In this document: positions 8,129 to 16,967 of the stretch, piece after piece
Numbering within the stretch: position 1 is the stretch's first letter
How the letters are laid out: every line of letters begins with the position of its first letter
Assembly: GCA_965183835.1 (NCBI GenBank)
Contig: CBCYME010000004.1
Coordinates: forward strand, 248,001-312,000
Reading direction: 5' to 3'
Source: OMPR01 sp965183835
Lineage (GTDB): Bacteria; Pseudomonadota; Alphaproteobacteria; Rhodobacterales; Rhodobacteraceae
DNA: 64,000 nucleotides
Position numbers and translations under genes: made by a program
The notes under the pieces: generated by a model
The model's input: only the letters and a program-made list of their open reading frames with translations
Databases searched by the model: none
What the model was told of the DNA's origin: nothing

Positions 8129-9310
8129 ATGGATTTCCCCGAGCGGTTCTCGAACCTACCGGCCTATGCATTCCCGCGTTTGCGCGCCCTGTTGGATCAT
8201 CACCAGCCGGGGGGTGACGTTGTTCACATGACCATTGGTGAACCGAAACACGCGTTCCCCGCGTGGGTGCCAGATGTGATCATGGAAAATGCCGCTGGTT
8301 TTCAGGGCTATCCGCCCAACGATGGGTCGGATGCTTTGCGCGGTGCGATCAGTGACTGGATCAAACGTCGCTATGGGGTGAGCATGGATGCCAGCACGCA
8401 GGTGATGGCGCTGAATGGCACACGCGAGGGGTTGTACAACGCTGCGATGGCGCTGTGCCCTGAGCAAAAGAATGGCCAGAAACCGATCGTTCTGTCGCCG
8501 AATCCGTTTTATCAGGTTTACATGGTTGCCGCGATTTCTGTGGGGGCCGAGCCGCGATTTGTGCCCGCAACCGCCGCGACCAATCATTTGCCGGATTACA
8601 CCAGCCTGCCCGAGGATGTGTTGAACCGGACAGCTGTGGCGTACATCTGTTCGCCTGCCAATCCGCAAGGCGCTGTGGCCTCGCGTGATTACTGGGCGGA
8701 TCTGATCCGGTTGGCTGAGCAGTACGATTTCCGTATCTTTGCGGACGAGTGTTATTCCGAGATTTACCGCAATGAGGCCCCCACCGGGGTGCTGAGCGTT
8801 GCACAAGAGCTGGGCGCCGATCCTGAACGGGTGGTTTTGTTCAACTCTCTGTCCAAGCGATCAAATCTGGCCGGGTTGCGGTCGGGGCTGGTTGCGGGTG
8901 GGCCCGAGACGATCAAGCGGATCAAACAGTTGCGCGCCTATTCCGGGGCCCCATTGCCCGCGCCGTTGCAGGCGGTGGCGACTCGGGTTTGGGCCGACGA
9001 GGTGCATGTCGAAGAAAATCGGGCGCTGTATCGGGAAAAGTTCGAAATCGCGGATGATATTCTGGGCGGTGTCCAGGGATACCAATCGCCTGAGGCCGGT
9101 TTTTTCCTGTGGCTGCCCGTTGATAACGGCGAACAGGCTGCGCTGAAGCTGTGGCAGGAAACGGGTGTGCGGGTGTTGCCCGGGGCCTATCTGGCGCAGG
9201 GCGATCCGGGGCAAAACCCGGGTGAAGGCTATATTCGGGTCGCAATGGTGGCCCCAAAAACAGATACGCAACGCGGGCTGACGATGCTGCGCGATTGTTT
9301 GTACAGATAA
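8129..9310 (+). CDS. PLP-dependent aminotransferase class I/II (DapC-like)
   Basis: A fold-type I aminotransferase of 393 residues. The PLP lysine is Lys243 in SLSKRSNLAGLRSG; Asp206 and Tyr209 (ADECYSE) contact the cofactor, and NPQG at 178-181 lies in the substrate pocket. The overall pattern resembles N-succinyl-diaminopimelate aminotransferases of alphaproteobacteria, so a lysine/peptidoglycan role is plausible but not proven; dapB lies 41 kb away. I chose ATG 8129 because homologs of this type start near MDFPERFSNLP; an in-frame ATG at 8102 is possible. ftsK follows after 15 bp. Confidence 0.85.
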   Translation: MDFPERFSNLPAYAFPRLRALLDHHQPGGDVVHMTIGEPKHAFPAWVPDVIMENAAGFQGYPPNDGSDALRGAISDWIKRRYGVSMDASTQVMALNGTREGLYNAAMALCPEQKNGQKPIVLSPNPFYQVYMVAAISVGAEPRFVPATAATNHLPDYTSLPEDVLNRTAVAYICSPANPQGAVASRDYWADLIRLAEQYDFRIFADECYSEIYRNEAPTGVLSVAQELGADPERVVLFNSLSKRSNLAGLRSGLVAGGPETIKRIKQLRAYSGAPLPAPLQAVATRVWADEVHVEENRALYREKFEIADDILGGVQGYQSPEAGFFLWLPVDNGEQAALKLWQETGVRVLPGAYLAQGDPGQNPGEGYIRVAMVAPKTDTQRGLTMLRDCLYR

Positions 9311-9325
9311 GATTCGAGGGTAGGC

Positions 9326-12300
9326 ATGGCATCATATAACGCTCGGGGACGTGACCCATTGTTGGACAGCACTATGCAGGCGGCAATCGAGAAACGCGGC
9401 AAGGAATTGATCGGCATCGCCTTGATCATTCTGGGGCTGATGGCGGCTGCGATGATCGGGTCTTATACACCGGATGATCCAAATTGGATGGTCTCGACGG
9501 ATGCGCCTGTGCAGAACTGGATGGGCCGGATCGGGGCATCCATTGCCGCGCCGTTGTTCATGATTGTGGGCTGGGGCAGCTGGGGTCTTGCGCTGGTTCT
9601 GATCGGTTGGGGTGTCCGGTTTGCAGGGCACTGGGGCGAAGACCGGGCCGTGGCACGGTTGATTTTCGCGCCGATCTGGATCGCGGTTGTGGCCATCTAT
9701 GCCTCAACTTTGGTGCCGGGATTGGAATGGCGCAATACGCATAGCTTTGGTCTGGGTGGGTTGTTCGGCGATACCGTCATGGGCGCATTGCTGACGCTGC
9801 TGCCGATCGGGTCGCATTTCATGATCAAGCTGATGTCGCTGTTGATGGCGGTTGGCATGGTGTCTTTGGCGGTCTTTGTTCTTGGATTTACACGTGCGGA
9901 CGTCCAAAAGGGTCTGCGGTTTGTCATCGTTGGCATCATCGTATGTTACGGGGCTTTGATGACCTTGCTGGGGCGCGGAGCCTCTGCCACGGTCGAGGCC
10001 GCGCGCACCCGTCAGGCACAGCGCACTGAGCGCAAAGAAGCGGAGCGCTATGCAGCCGAGCAGGCTGGATTGGCCGAGCAAGCCGCATACGCCGCCCAAG
10101 CCGAAGCAGAAGCCAACGCCGTAGTCGAAGAGCCGCTGTACCAAGAGCCACGGTACGAAGAACCTGTGCGTCAAGAGACGGTGCAACCCGCGCCAGAGCC
10201 GGTTGCCCAGCCCGAACCCAAGCAGGGTTTGTTGGCCCGGATGCCAAGCTTGATCCGCCGTCCCGAACCGATGCCAGAGCCCGAGTTGGTCGAGCCTGCA
10301 CCGATTGAAGGGTACAACGCGATGCCCGGTGATGATCGTATCAAAGCGAAAATCGCCGATGCAGTGCGGTCGCGTCAGCGCATCGATACACCACCAGAAC
10401 CGCAACCAGATCCAACGCGTCCTTTGACCAAAGGGCGTGGCCGTGGGCCAGATCCTTTGGTTTTGGATACGACATCACCGGCCTCTCAATTGCCACCTGA
10501 ACCGCCAATGACGGGTGAGGTGGCACTGCCGCCAGAGCCGCCCGTTATGGCCCCACAGGTCGCGCCGCAGGTTGCTATGCCGGCCGAACCTCCGGTCATG
10601 ACACCGCAAATGCCCGCCGAGCCAGCGATGACGGCAGCGCCCACACCACGGGTGACGCCACAGGTCAGCGCGCCGGTTGCGCCGCGTGTTGTCCCGCAGG
10701 CGACGGTTGCGCCAGTTGTGCCCAGCCAACTTGTGCCACAGCCGACGATTACGACGCCCCAGCCTGCACCGCAGGCGACGATTGCACCAGTTGTGCCCAC
10801 TGATCCTGCACCGCAGGTTCCGCAACCGATGACGCCGATGCAGCAGGTTGCAGCTGATCCTGTGCCACGCCCGCAGCCTGTGCCGATTTCAGCGCAGATC
10901 CCCGTGGCCGAGCCGCGTCGCGCTGTTGTTGAACAGCCTGTGCGCAAGCCAACGCTGCCCTCACGTCGGGCGCAGGCCGAAGAACAGCCCGCATTGGCGT
11001 TTGAGGAAAAACCGGACGAATTTGAACTGCCGCCGCTCGGGTTGTTGGCCAACCCAATGGATATTGAACGCCATCATCTGAGCGACGAAGCGTTGGAAGA
11101 AAACGCGCGGATGCTGGAAAACGTGTTGGACGACTATGGTGTGAAGGGCGAGATCGTTTCGGTTCGCCCCGGTCCCGTTGTCACAATGTACGAGCTGGAA
11201 CCCGCGCCGGGTTTGAAAGCCAGCCGGGTTATCGGTCTGGCCGATGACATCGCGCGATCCATGTCGGCCTTGTCCGCACGTGTTTCGACTGTTCCGGGTC
11301 GGTCGGTTATCGGGATCGAACTGCCCAACGAAAACCGGGAAAAGGTTGTTCTGCGCGAGATTTTGGCCAGCCGCGATTTCGGGGACAGCAACATGAGCCT
11401 GCCGCTTGCCTTGGGCAAGGATATCGGTGGCGATTCGGTTGTTGCGAACCTTGCCAAGATGCCCCACCTGCTGATCGCGGGGACCACGGGGTCGGGTAAG
11501 TCGGTTGCGATCAACACGATGATCCTGTCGTTGCTGTATAAGCTGACACCGGATGAATGCCGGTTGATCATGATTGACCCCAAGATGCTGGAACTGTCTG
11601 TTTATGATGGCATTCCACACTTGCTGTCCCCCGTTGTGACGGACCCTAAAAAGGCGGTTGTGGCGCTGAAATGGACCGTGGGCGAGATGGAAGACCGGTA
11701 TCGCAAGATGTCCAAAATGGGCGTCCGCAATATCGAAGGCTACAATGGCCGGGTCCGCGAAGCCTTGAAAAAAGGTGAAATGTTCAGCCGCACGGTTCAG
11801 ACCGGATTTGATGACGACACTGGCGAACCCGTGTTCGAGACGGAAGAGTTCGCACCAGAGGCGATGCCATTCATTGTGGTGATCGTCGACGAGATGGCCG
11901 ATCTGATGATGGTTGCGGGCAAAGAGATCGAAGCCTGCATTCAACGTCTGGCGCAGATGGCGCGGGCCTCGGGTATTCACCTGATCATGGCGACTCAGCG
12001 TCCGTCGGTGGATGTGATCACCGGCACGATCAAGGCGAACTTTCCCACCAGGATTTCGTTCCAGGTGACGTCGAAAATCGACAGCCGGACCATTCTGGGT
12101 GAAATGGGGGCGGAACAGCTGCTGGGCATGGGGGACATGCTGTATATGGCTGGCGGGGCCAAGATCACCCGCTGCCACGGCCCGTTTGTGTCTGATGAAG
12201 AAGTCGAAGAGATCGTCAATCACCTCAAGGCGTTTGGACCGCCGCAGTACATGAGCAATGTTCTGGATGGTCCCGACGAAGAAAAAGCCAGCAATATCGA

Positions 12301-12529
12301 CGCTGTGCTTGGCTTGGGTGGGAACACAGATGGCGAAGACGCGCTGTATGACACGGCCGTGGCGATTGTGATCAAAGACCGCAAATGTTCGACATCCTAC
12401 ATTCAGCGCAAGCTGGCCATTGGCTACAATAAGGCCGCGCGCCTTGTGGAACAGATGGAAGACGAAGGATTGGTGTCGCCCGCGAACCACGTGGGCAAGC
12501 GTGAGATTTTAGTACCGGAACAACAGTAA
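9326..12529 (+). CDS. ftsK: DNA translocase FtsK
   Basis: FtsK couples chromosome dimer resolution to septation. The 1067-residue protein has membrane helices within about 25-210, then a long Pro/Gln/Val-rich linker (about 250-560) with irregular APVVP and PQ repeats. The motor domain follows, with Walker A GTTGSGKS at 719-726 and a Walker B near 855 (VIVDEMADLMM). The winged-helix gamma domain that reads KOPS sites occupies the last 60-70 residues (CSTSYIQRKLAIGYNKAARL). All domains are present, so it should be functional. lolA follows after 43 bp, probably in the same transcript. Confidence 0.95.
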   Translation: MASYNARGRDPLLDSTMQAAIEKRGKELIGIALIILGLMAAAMIGSYTPDDPNWMVSTDAPVQNWMGRIGASIAAPLFMIVGWGSWGLALVLIGWGVRFAGHWGEDRAVARLIFAPIWIAVVAIYASTLVPGLEWRNTHSFGLGGLFGDTVMGALLTLLPIGSHFMIKLMSLLMAVGMVSLAVFVLGFTRADVQKGLRFVIVGIIVCYGALMTLLGRGASATVEAARTRQAQRTERKEAERYAAEQAGLAEQAAYAAQAEAEANAVVEEPLYQEPRYEEPVRQETVQPAPEPVAQPEPKQGLLARMPSLIRRPEPMPEPELVEPAPIEGYNAMPGDDRIKAKIADAVRSRQRIDTPPEPQPDPTRPLTKGRGRGPDPLVLDTTSPASQLPPEPPMTGEVALPPEPPVMAPQVAPQVAMPAEPPVMTPQMPAEPAMTAAPTPRVTPQVSAPVAPRVVPQATVAPVVPSQLVPQPTITTPQPAPQATIAPVVPTDPAPQVPQPMTPMQQVAADPVPRPQPVPISAQIPVAEPRRAVVEQPVRKPTLPSRRAQAEEQPALAFEEKPDEFELPPLGLLANPMDIERHHLSDEALEENARMLENVLDDYGVKGEIVSVRPGPVVTMYELEPAPGLKASRVIGLADDIARSMSALSARVSTVPGRSVIGIELPNENREKVVLREILASRDFGDSNMSLPLALGKDIGGDSVVANLAKMPHLLIAGTTGSGKSVAINTMILSLLYKLTPDECRLIMIDPKMLELSVYDGIPHLLSPVVTDPKKAVVALKWTVGEMEDRYRKMSKMGVRNIEGYNGRVREALKKGEMFSRTVQTGFDDDTGEPVFETEEFAPEAMPFIVVIVDEMADLMMVAGKEIEACIQRLAQMARASGIHLIMATQRPSVDVITGTIKANFPTRISFQVTSKIDSRTILGEMGAEQLLGMGDMLYMAGGAKITRCHGPFVSDEEVEEIVNHLKAFGPPQYMSNVLDGPDEEKASNIDAVLGLGGNTDGEDALYDTAVAIVIKDRKCSTSYIQRKLAIGYNKAARLVEQMEDEGLVSPANHVGKREILVPEQQ

Positions 12530-12572
12530 GTTCCGGCTTTCAATTTCGCGCAGGGTGATTATCTGGAGAGGC

Positions 12573-13163
12573 ATGAAACAGATTGCTTTCGCCTTGGCGC
12601 TGACGCTCAGCGCCCCCGCCGCCTGGGCCGCTGATAAGCTGCCCCTGACCGAGATTTCGGGATATCTGAACCGTCTGAAAACGGTTCAGACCACGTTTAC
12701 GCAGATCAATGATGACGGGTCGCTATCCACGGGCAAGCTGTGGTTGCAGCGCCCGGGACGGATGCGGTTTGAATATGATCCGCCTGAGCGCGCGGTTGTG
12801 ACGGCAAAGGGGGGGACGGTGATTATCCATGACCCCAAATCCAACCAACCCGCGGATCAATACCCGTTAAACCGGACGCCGCTGTCGATCATTCTGGCGC
12901 GCAAGGTCGATCTTTCGCGTGCGAATATGGTGGTGGGACACGGGTTTGATGGCACCTCGACCGTGGTGACGGCGCAAGATCCTGAAAACCCGCAATATGG
13001 CAAGTTGGATCTGATGTTTACCGGGGATCCCGTCGAGCTGCGCAAATGGGTGGTGCATGATGGGGCCGGGTCACAGACCACCGTGATTTTGGGCAAACTG
13101 ACCAAGGGAAACAGTTTGAACCAGAACTTGTTCGTCAATGGAAAAACCAACGAGGACCGCTAA
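12573..13163 (+). CDS. lolA: Outer-membrane lipoprotein carrier protein LolA
   Basis: LolA ferries lipoproteins across the periplasm from LolCDE to the outer membrane. The product is 196 residues with a clear signal peptide ending near AAWAA (residues 1-17). The mature protein has the LolA half-barrel pattern, with the segment LQRPGRMRFEYDPP around 55-70. The ATG at 12573 follows GGAGAG and gives the signal peptide directly; an in-frame start 18 bases upstream lacks one. The stop codon lies in the loop of a hairpin. Confidence 0.9.
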   Translation: MKQIAFALALTLSAPAAWAADKLPLTEISGYLNRLKTVQTTFTQINDDGSLSTGKLWLQRPGRMRFEYDPPERAVVTAKGGTVIIHDPKSNQPADQYPLNRTPLSIILARKVDLSRANMVVGHGFDGTSTVVTAQDPENPQYGKLDLMFTGDPVELRKWVVHDGAGSQTTVILGKLTKGNSLNQNLFVNGKTNEDR

Positions 13164-13174
13164 GCGCGGTCCTC
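13152..13174. terminator. Hairpin between convergent lolA and lytic transglycosylase genes
   Basis: The perfect 9-base arms GAGGACCGC (13152-13160) and GCGGTCCTC (13166-13174) surround a 5-base loop that contains the lolA stop codon. For the - strand transcript the stem is followed shortly by a T-run, the complement of AAAAA at 13143-13147, so it fits a terminator for the - strand gene best and a weaker one for lolA. Confidence 0.6.
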
Positions 13175-13187
13175 AGTATTTAGCGAA

Positions 13188-13775
13188 TCAGAACCGTCGG
13201 CGGCACCCTGCGATCTGGCGACGGTACATGTCTGAGCGGGCTGCAACATTGTCAGCGGTACGCAAGAGCCACGATTTGGAGTTGTAAGACCCGCGCGCAA
13301 ATCCGGTGTGACCTTCGTGATAGGCCAGATATTGATTGCGTGCATCGCCAAGGGAAATCCCGTTCCGCTCGCGGCTGATATTCATGTACCACCCCACGAA
13401 ATCAGAGGCGTCGCGGATACGATCCCGCTTGGCGCTGCTGCGGCCGGTTTCTTTTTTATATTCCTTCCAGGTGCCATCCAACGCTTGGCTGTAGCCATAC
13501 GCGCTGCTTTGGCGGCCCATTGGCAGGACCCCAAGCACATATTTGTGCGGGGTGCGCGCCTCGGCGCGATAGCGGCTTTCTTGATAGATCGTCGCCATCT
13601 GGACATGCACAGGCACGCCCCATTTGCGTTCAGTTTTCTTGAACGCTTTGATATAGTCCGGGCGCTGTTTGGCAATGCTGCAGGCATTGTCCAAATCACG
13701 TGGCGGAATTTTTGATCCACCACCACAAGATGCCACAAGGAGCACCAATATCAGCGCGCAAAGAGATCTGCTCAT
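13188..13775 (-). CDS. Lytic transglycosylase (SLT-type) lipoprotein
   Basis: This is a probable peptidoglycan lyase anchored to a membrane. The 195-residue product begins with a lipoprotein signal, ending in the lipobox LVASC. The SLT-like domain shows the catalytic glutamate in YQESRYRAEA, then GRQSSAYGYSQALDGTW and YLAYHEGHTGF. The ATG at 13775 is preferred because AGAGGCAG precedes it; an ATG nine codons upstream lacks a Shine-Dalgarno. It is convergent with lolA. Confidence 0.83.
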   Translation of the reverse strand: MSRSLCALILVLLVASCGGGSKIPPRDLDNACSIAKQRPDYIKAFKKTERKWGVPVHVQMATIYQESRYRAEARTPHKYVLGVLPMGRQSSAYGYSQALDGTWKEYKKETGRSSAKRDRIRDASDFVGWYMNISRERNGISLGDARNQYLAYHEGHTGFARGSYNSKSWLLRTADNVAARSDMYRRQIAGCRRRF

Positions 13776-13838
13776 CTGCCTCTTGCCCTTTTTTTCAGGC
13801 ATAATACCGCAAGATGGTCTGTGAGGAAATCACAATTC

Positions 13839-14720
13839 CTAGAGCAAAATCGCCAACACCAGCGGGAGTGCCGCCACGGACATCAAAGTTGAGGTGACAA
13901 CCATGCCTGCAACCGCGTTGGAATCGGCGCCGAATCGTTCCGCCAGCAGGTAAGACGTGACAGCGACCGGGGTGACCATCTGTAAAACCAAGACGCCAAA
14001 TGCCTCGTCCGTCAGTTCAAACAGTATGGCGACGGACCAGCCGAGGGCAAAAGATACGACAAGTTTGATCAGAGACAACCAGATCGCTTTGCCAATTTTG
14101 TCGGGCGTCAAACGGGCCACGGCCACGCCGAGCGTGACCAGCATCATCGGCACCGCCATTTGCCCGATCAATTCAATCCCGTTGGTCAGGAACGTTGGCG
14201 TTTGCCAACCCTGCCAGAGAAACAAGGCCCCCAAAAGAGTGGCCCAGACCATGGGTTGTCGCAAAACGGTGCCCAGCGAGCCACGCCCGGCAAACAGGTA
14301 AATCCCATAAGTGAAAGACCACAGGGCCGTCACGGACAAGAACACCACCGCATAGCCCAGCCCCGCTTGGCCAAAAGCAAAGATGCACAGCGGCAGGCCC
14401 AGATTTCCGGTGTTGCCAAAAACAAGGGGCGAGAGATAGCTGCGTTGGTCAATGCCCGTTACCCGCACAAACACCCAAAACACCACTGTCAGCGCCAGAT
14501 TCGCGGCAATCGTCGCCACAGTGAAGCGCCCCAGATCATCGCCAGCAATGTCTGTTTGCATCAAGGCGACGAAGATCAGACAGGGGACCGCAAGCGTTGT
14601 GGCCAAGCGTGTGACGAACTGAATCCGGTATTCAAATCCAAGTTTGACCCAAGTAAATCCAACCGCCGCCAACATAAAAACGGGGGCGACGATTTCCATG
14701 ACTGTTAAAGTAAGGTTCAC
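13839..14720 (-). CDS. AEC (auxin efflux carrier) family transporter
   Basis: An inner-membrane transporter of about 293 residues with eight to ten hydrophobic helices, in the bile/arsenite/riboflavin transporter superfamily. Family members in bacteria move malonate, malate or other organic acids; the substrate here is unknown. The two-repeat arrangement is visible as a helical half ending near TYGIYLFAG and a second half beginning near MVWATLLGAL. I prefer the GTG at 14720 because AAGGA lies eight bases before it; ATG 14699 is the alternative. It diverges from hspQ. Confidence 0.82.
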   Translation of the reverse strand: MNLTLTVMEIVAPVFMLAAVGFTWVKLGFEYRIQFVTRLATTLAVPCLIFVALMQTDIAGDDLGRFTVATIAANLALTVVFWVFVRVTGIDQRSYLSPLVFGNTGNLGLPLCIFAFGQAGLGYAVVFLSVTALWSFTYGIYLFAGRGSLGTVLRQPMVWATLLGALFLWQGWQTPTFLTNGIELIGQMAVPMMLVTLGVAVARLTPDKIGKAIWLSLIKLVVSFALGWSVAILFELTDEAFGVLVLQMVTPVAVTSYLLAERFGADSNAVAGMVVTSTLMSVAALPLVLAILL

Positions 14721-14799
14721 AGACTGTTTCCTTAAAATACGGATCAATTGTTGGACAATGGTGGCGCCTTGGGGGTACTAACAAGGCATAGGGGCTAAA

Positions 14800-15132
14800 A
14801 TGACAATGCTAAAAACACGCGCCAAATATCATTTGGGACAAGTGGTTCGCCACAAGAAACACCCGTTTCGGGGTGTGGTATTTGATGTGGATCCACAGTT
14901 CTCAAATACGGACGAATGGTATCAGGCCATCCCCGAAGATAGTCGGCCTGTCAAAGAGCAGCCTTTTTACCATTTACTGGCTGAAAACGACCAAAGTTAC
15001 TATGTGGCTTATGTTTCCGAGCAAAATCTGGTTGCGGATTATTCCGGCGAACCCGTGGATCACCCTGATATTCCCGATATGTTCGGGCCGTTTCAGGACG
15101 GGTCTTACCCGCTTCACTTTCAGTTGAACTGA
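14800..15132 (+). CDS. hspQ: Heat shock protein HspQ
   Basis: A 110-residue HspQ/YccV-type hemimethylated-DNA-binding-fold protein. In E. coli and Salmonella HspQ is a Lon specificity factor. Conserved segments are YHLGQVVRHKKHPFRGVVFDVDP (about 10-32) and QPFYHLLAENDQSYYVAYVSEQNL (about 54-77). It is a single-gene unit with its own terminator. No classical sigma-32 promoter is obvious upstream. A second ATG lies two codons inside. Confidence 0.92.
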   Translation: MTMLKTRAKYHLGQVVRHKKHPFRGVVFDVDPQFSNTDEWYQAIPEDSRPVKEQPFYHLLAENDQSYYVAYVSEQNLVADYSGEPVDHPDIPDMFGPFQDGSYPLHFQLN

Positions 15133-15134
15133 AT

Positions 15135-15162
15135 AAATCCCCGCCCAATTGAGCGGGGATTT
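15135..15162. terminator. Bidirectional terminator between hspQ and ggt
   Basis: The 10-base arms AAATCCCCGC and GCGGGGATTT are perfectly complementary with an 8-base loop. They lie between two convergent stop codons. The - strand reading has a TTTATTC tail and the + strand a weaker one. Confidence 0.75.
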
Positions 15163-15166
15163 CGCG

Positions 15167-16744
15167 TTAGTACCCTAATGCACAGCCGTCTTTGCGCGGG
15201 TCGCTGGCCCCTTCGAGGACGCCATCGGGGCGAATGCGAATCGCTTGGGCCCCGCCAATCGCGGTGTCAGGTGTCGCGACGTCATGCCCAAGGTCGGCCA
15301 ACTCCTGTCGCACTTTGTCCCCATAGCCGCGCTCCACTTTGAGGGTGCCCGCATCGGCAAAGGCACGGGGGGCATCAATGGTTTGCTGCAACCCCATGTC
15401 AAAATCCGTCAGGTTCGACACAAAGCGGGCATGGCCGTTGGGCTGATACGCCCCGCCCATGACGCCAAACGGCATCGTCACCTTGCCACCCTCACACAAC
15501 ATTCCGGGAATGATGGTGTGCATCGGCCTCTTGCGACTGCCCAACGCGTTCGGGTGTCCGTCTTGCAGGGTAAATCCAGCGCCGCGGTTCTGCAGAAGGA
15601 TGCCGAATTTTTCGGAGGCAATCCCGGACCCGAAGCCGTGAAAGATGGAATAGATCAGCGACACCGCCATGCGGTCTTTGTCGACCACGGTGATATAGAT
15701 GGTGTCTTTGTGGACTGCTTCGGTCAGGGGCGCGGCGGCTTTCATCGCCTGTTTGGGGTTGATCAATGCGGCAAGGGCTGCGGCGGTTTCCGGGGCCAAC
15801 ATATAGTCCAGACGGGCCATGTGATCGGGGTCGGCCAAAAACCGGTTCCGGGCATCATAGGCCAGTTTTGCGGCTTCGGCTTCGATATGGATGCGCTCTG
15901 ATCCTAGGGGATCCATCGCGGAAATGTCGAAATGTTTGAGGATGTTGAGCATCAGGATCGCGGTGGCGCCTTGGCCATTCGGCGGGTGCTCGACCAGATC
16001 TGTGCCTTTGTAGGTGCCGCTGATGGGGGTGGTGGCATCACAGGTGGTGTCCGCGAAATCCTGTAAGCTGTGGACGCCACCCAATTGGGCGAGCGCGGCC
16101 TGCATGTCCTCGGCGACTTCGCCGGTATAGAACGCATCCCGGCCCTGTTTGGCGATGCGGCGCAGAACCTCTGCCTGTCCGGGGGCGCGAAAGATGTCCC
16201 CGACCTTTGGGGGTTTGCCGCCTAGCAAGTAAGAGGAGCGCGCGGCCCCCTGTAGGGTGGGCGCGCTGTCGTGCCAGTCAAACGCGACACTCGCCGCAAC
16301 GGGCACACCCTGTTCGGCGTAGTGGATGGCGGGGTGCAGAAGTTGGTCTAACCCCAATGCCCCCTCGGTTTCGGCCAAATGACAAAACGCGGCCATTGCC
16401 CCGGGAAGGGTCACGGAATGGGGGCTGGTCAATGGGATGTGATCGAGGCCTAAGGCGCGCAATTGTTCTGCGCTGGCTGCGTGGGGCGCACGACCTGAGC
16501 CGTTCAGGGCATGGATCTGACTGTCGCCGGGACGGGAATAGAGCACAAAGCAATCCCCACCGATGCCCGTCATTTGCGGCTCACATATGCCCAGCAAAAT
16601 GGCGGCGGAAATCGCGGCATCCATGGCGTTGCCGCCTTGTTTCAGGATGTCGATGGCGGTCTGTGCTGCAAGGGGGTGCGACGTGGCACACATCCCGTTG
16701 CTCGTCAGAACCTCAGACCTGCCAGGTAAGTGAAAGTCGCGCAT
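15167..16744 (-). CDS. ggt: Gamma-glutamyltransferase family protein (Ntn hydrolase)
   Basis: The protein belongs to the self-cleaving gamma-glutamyltransferase family, which transfers or hydrolyses gamma-glutamyl groups. Length is 525 residues. The predicted new N-terminal nucleophile after self-cleavage is Thr348 in KDTIYITVVDKD. Canonical enzymes have T-T-H at this point; here the second Thr and the His are Ile and Tyr, as in the GGT-like/acylase branch. The N-terminus (MRDFHLPGRSEVL) has no signal peptide, so it is probably cytoplasmic. The oxyanion region GSRKRPMHTIIPGM is present. Substrate may differ from glutathione. Confidence 0.85.
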   Translation of the reverse strand: MRDFHLPGRSEVLTSNGMCATSHPLAAQTAIDILKQGGNAMDAAISAAILLGICEPQMTGIGGDCFVLYSRPGDSQIHALNGSGRAPHAASAEQLRALGLDHIPLTSPHSVTLPGAMAAFCHLAETEGALGLDQLLHPAIHYAEQGVPVAASVAFDWHDSAPTLQGAARSSYLLGGKPPKVGDIFRAPGQAEVLRRIAKQGRDAFYTGEVAEDMQAALAQLGGVHSLQDFADTTCDATTPISGTYKGTDLVEHPPNGQGATAILMLNILKHFDISAMDPLGSERIHIEAEAAKLAYDARNRFLADPDHMARLDYMLAPETAAALAALINPKQAMKAAAPLTEAVHKDTIYITVVDKDRMAVSLIYSIFHGFGSGIASEKFGILLQNRGAGFTLQDGHPNALGSRKRPMHTIIPGMLCEGGKVTMPFGVMGGAYQPNGHARFVSNLTDFDMGLQQTIDAPRAFADAGTLKVERGYGDKVRQELADLGHDVATPDTAIGGAQAIRIRPDGVLEGASDPRKDGCALGY

Positions 16745-16834
16745 GAGGGCCCCTTTTCCCGTTTGTTGGATCGACCGTAGGTCGCCAGAGCGGGAATTCC
16801 AATCGTGAGTTTTCGAAAGGGAAGGGTAGTCCTC

Positions 16835-16873
16835 GGCGTCACGTACTGGGTGGGGGCTGTTACACGTGACGCC
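16835..16873. promoter_or_regulatory. Long-spaced perfect inverted repeat upstream of ggt
   Basis: GGCGTCACGT at 16835-16844 and ACGTGACGCC at 16864-16873 are perfect 10-base arms separated by 19 bases. The site lies about 90 bp upstream of ggt and downstream of the anti-sigma gene on the same strand. It lacks a T-tract, so it reads more like an operator or a structured leader than a terminator. Confidence 0.35.
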
Positions 16874-16967
16874 AAGGGAAGCCTTATGCAGCTACACGTA
16901 CTGTATGTCGTGTGTTTGGGGCGGCAGTGCGAAACAAATGGGGCTTAATTGTGTTTGGTGATTTTTT

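Noticed and set aside
10961..12490. Open frame of about 500 codons antisense to ftsK
   Set aside because: It lies opposite the FtsK motor domain, which is clearly the coding strand.
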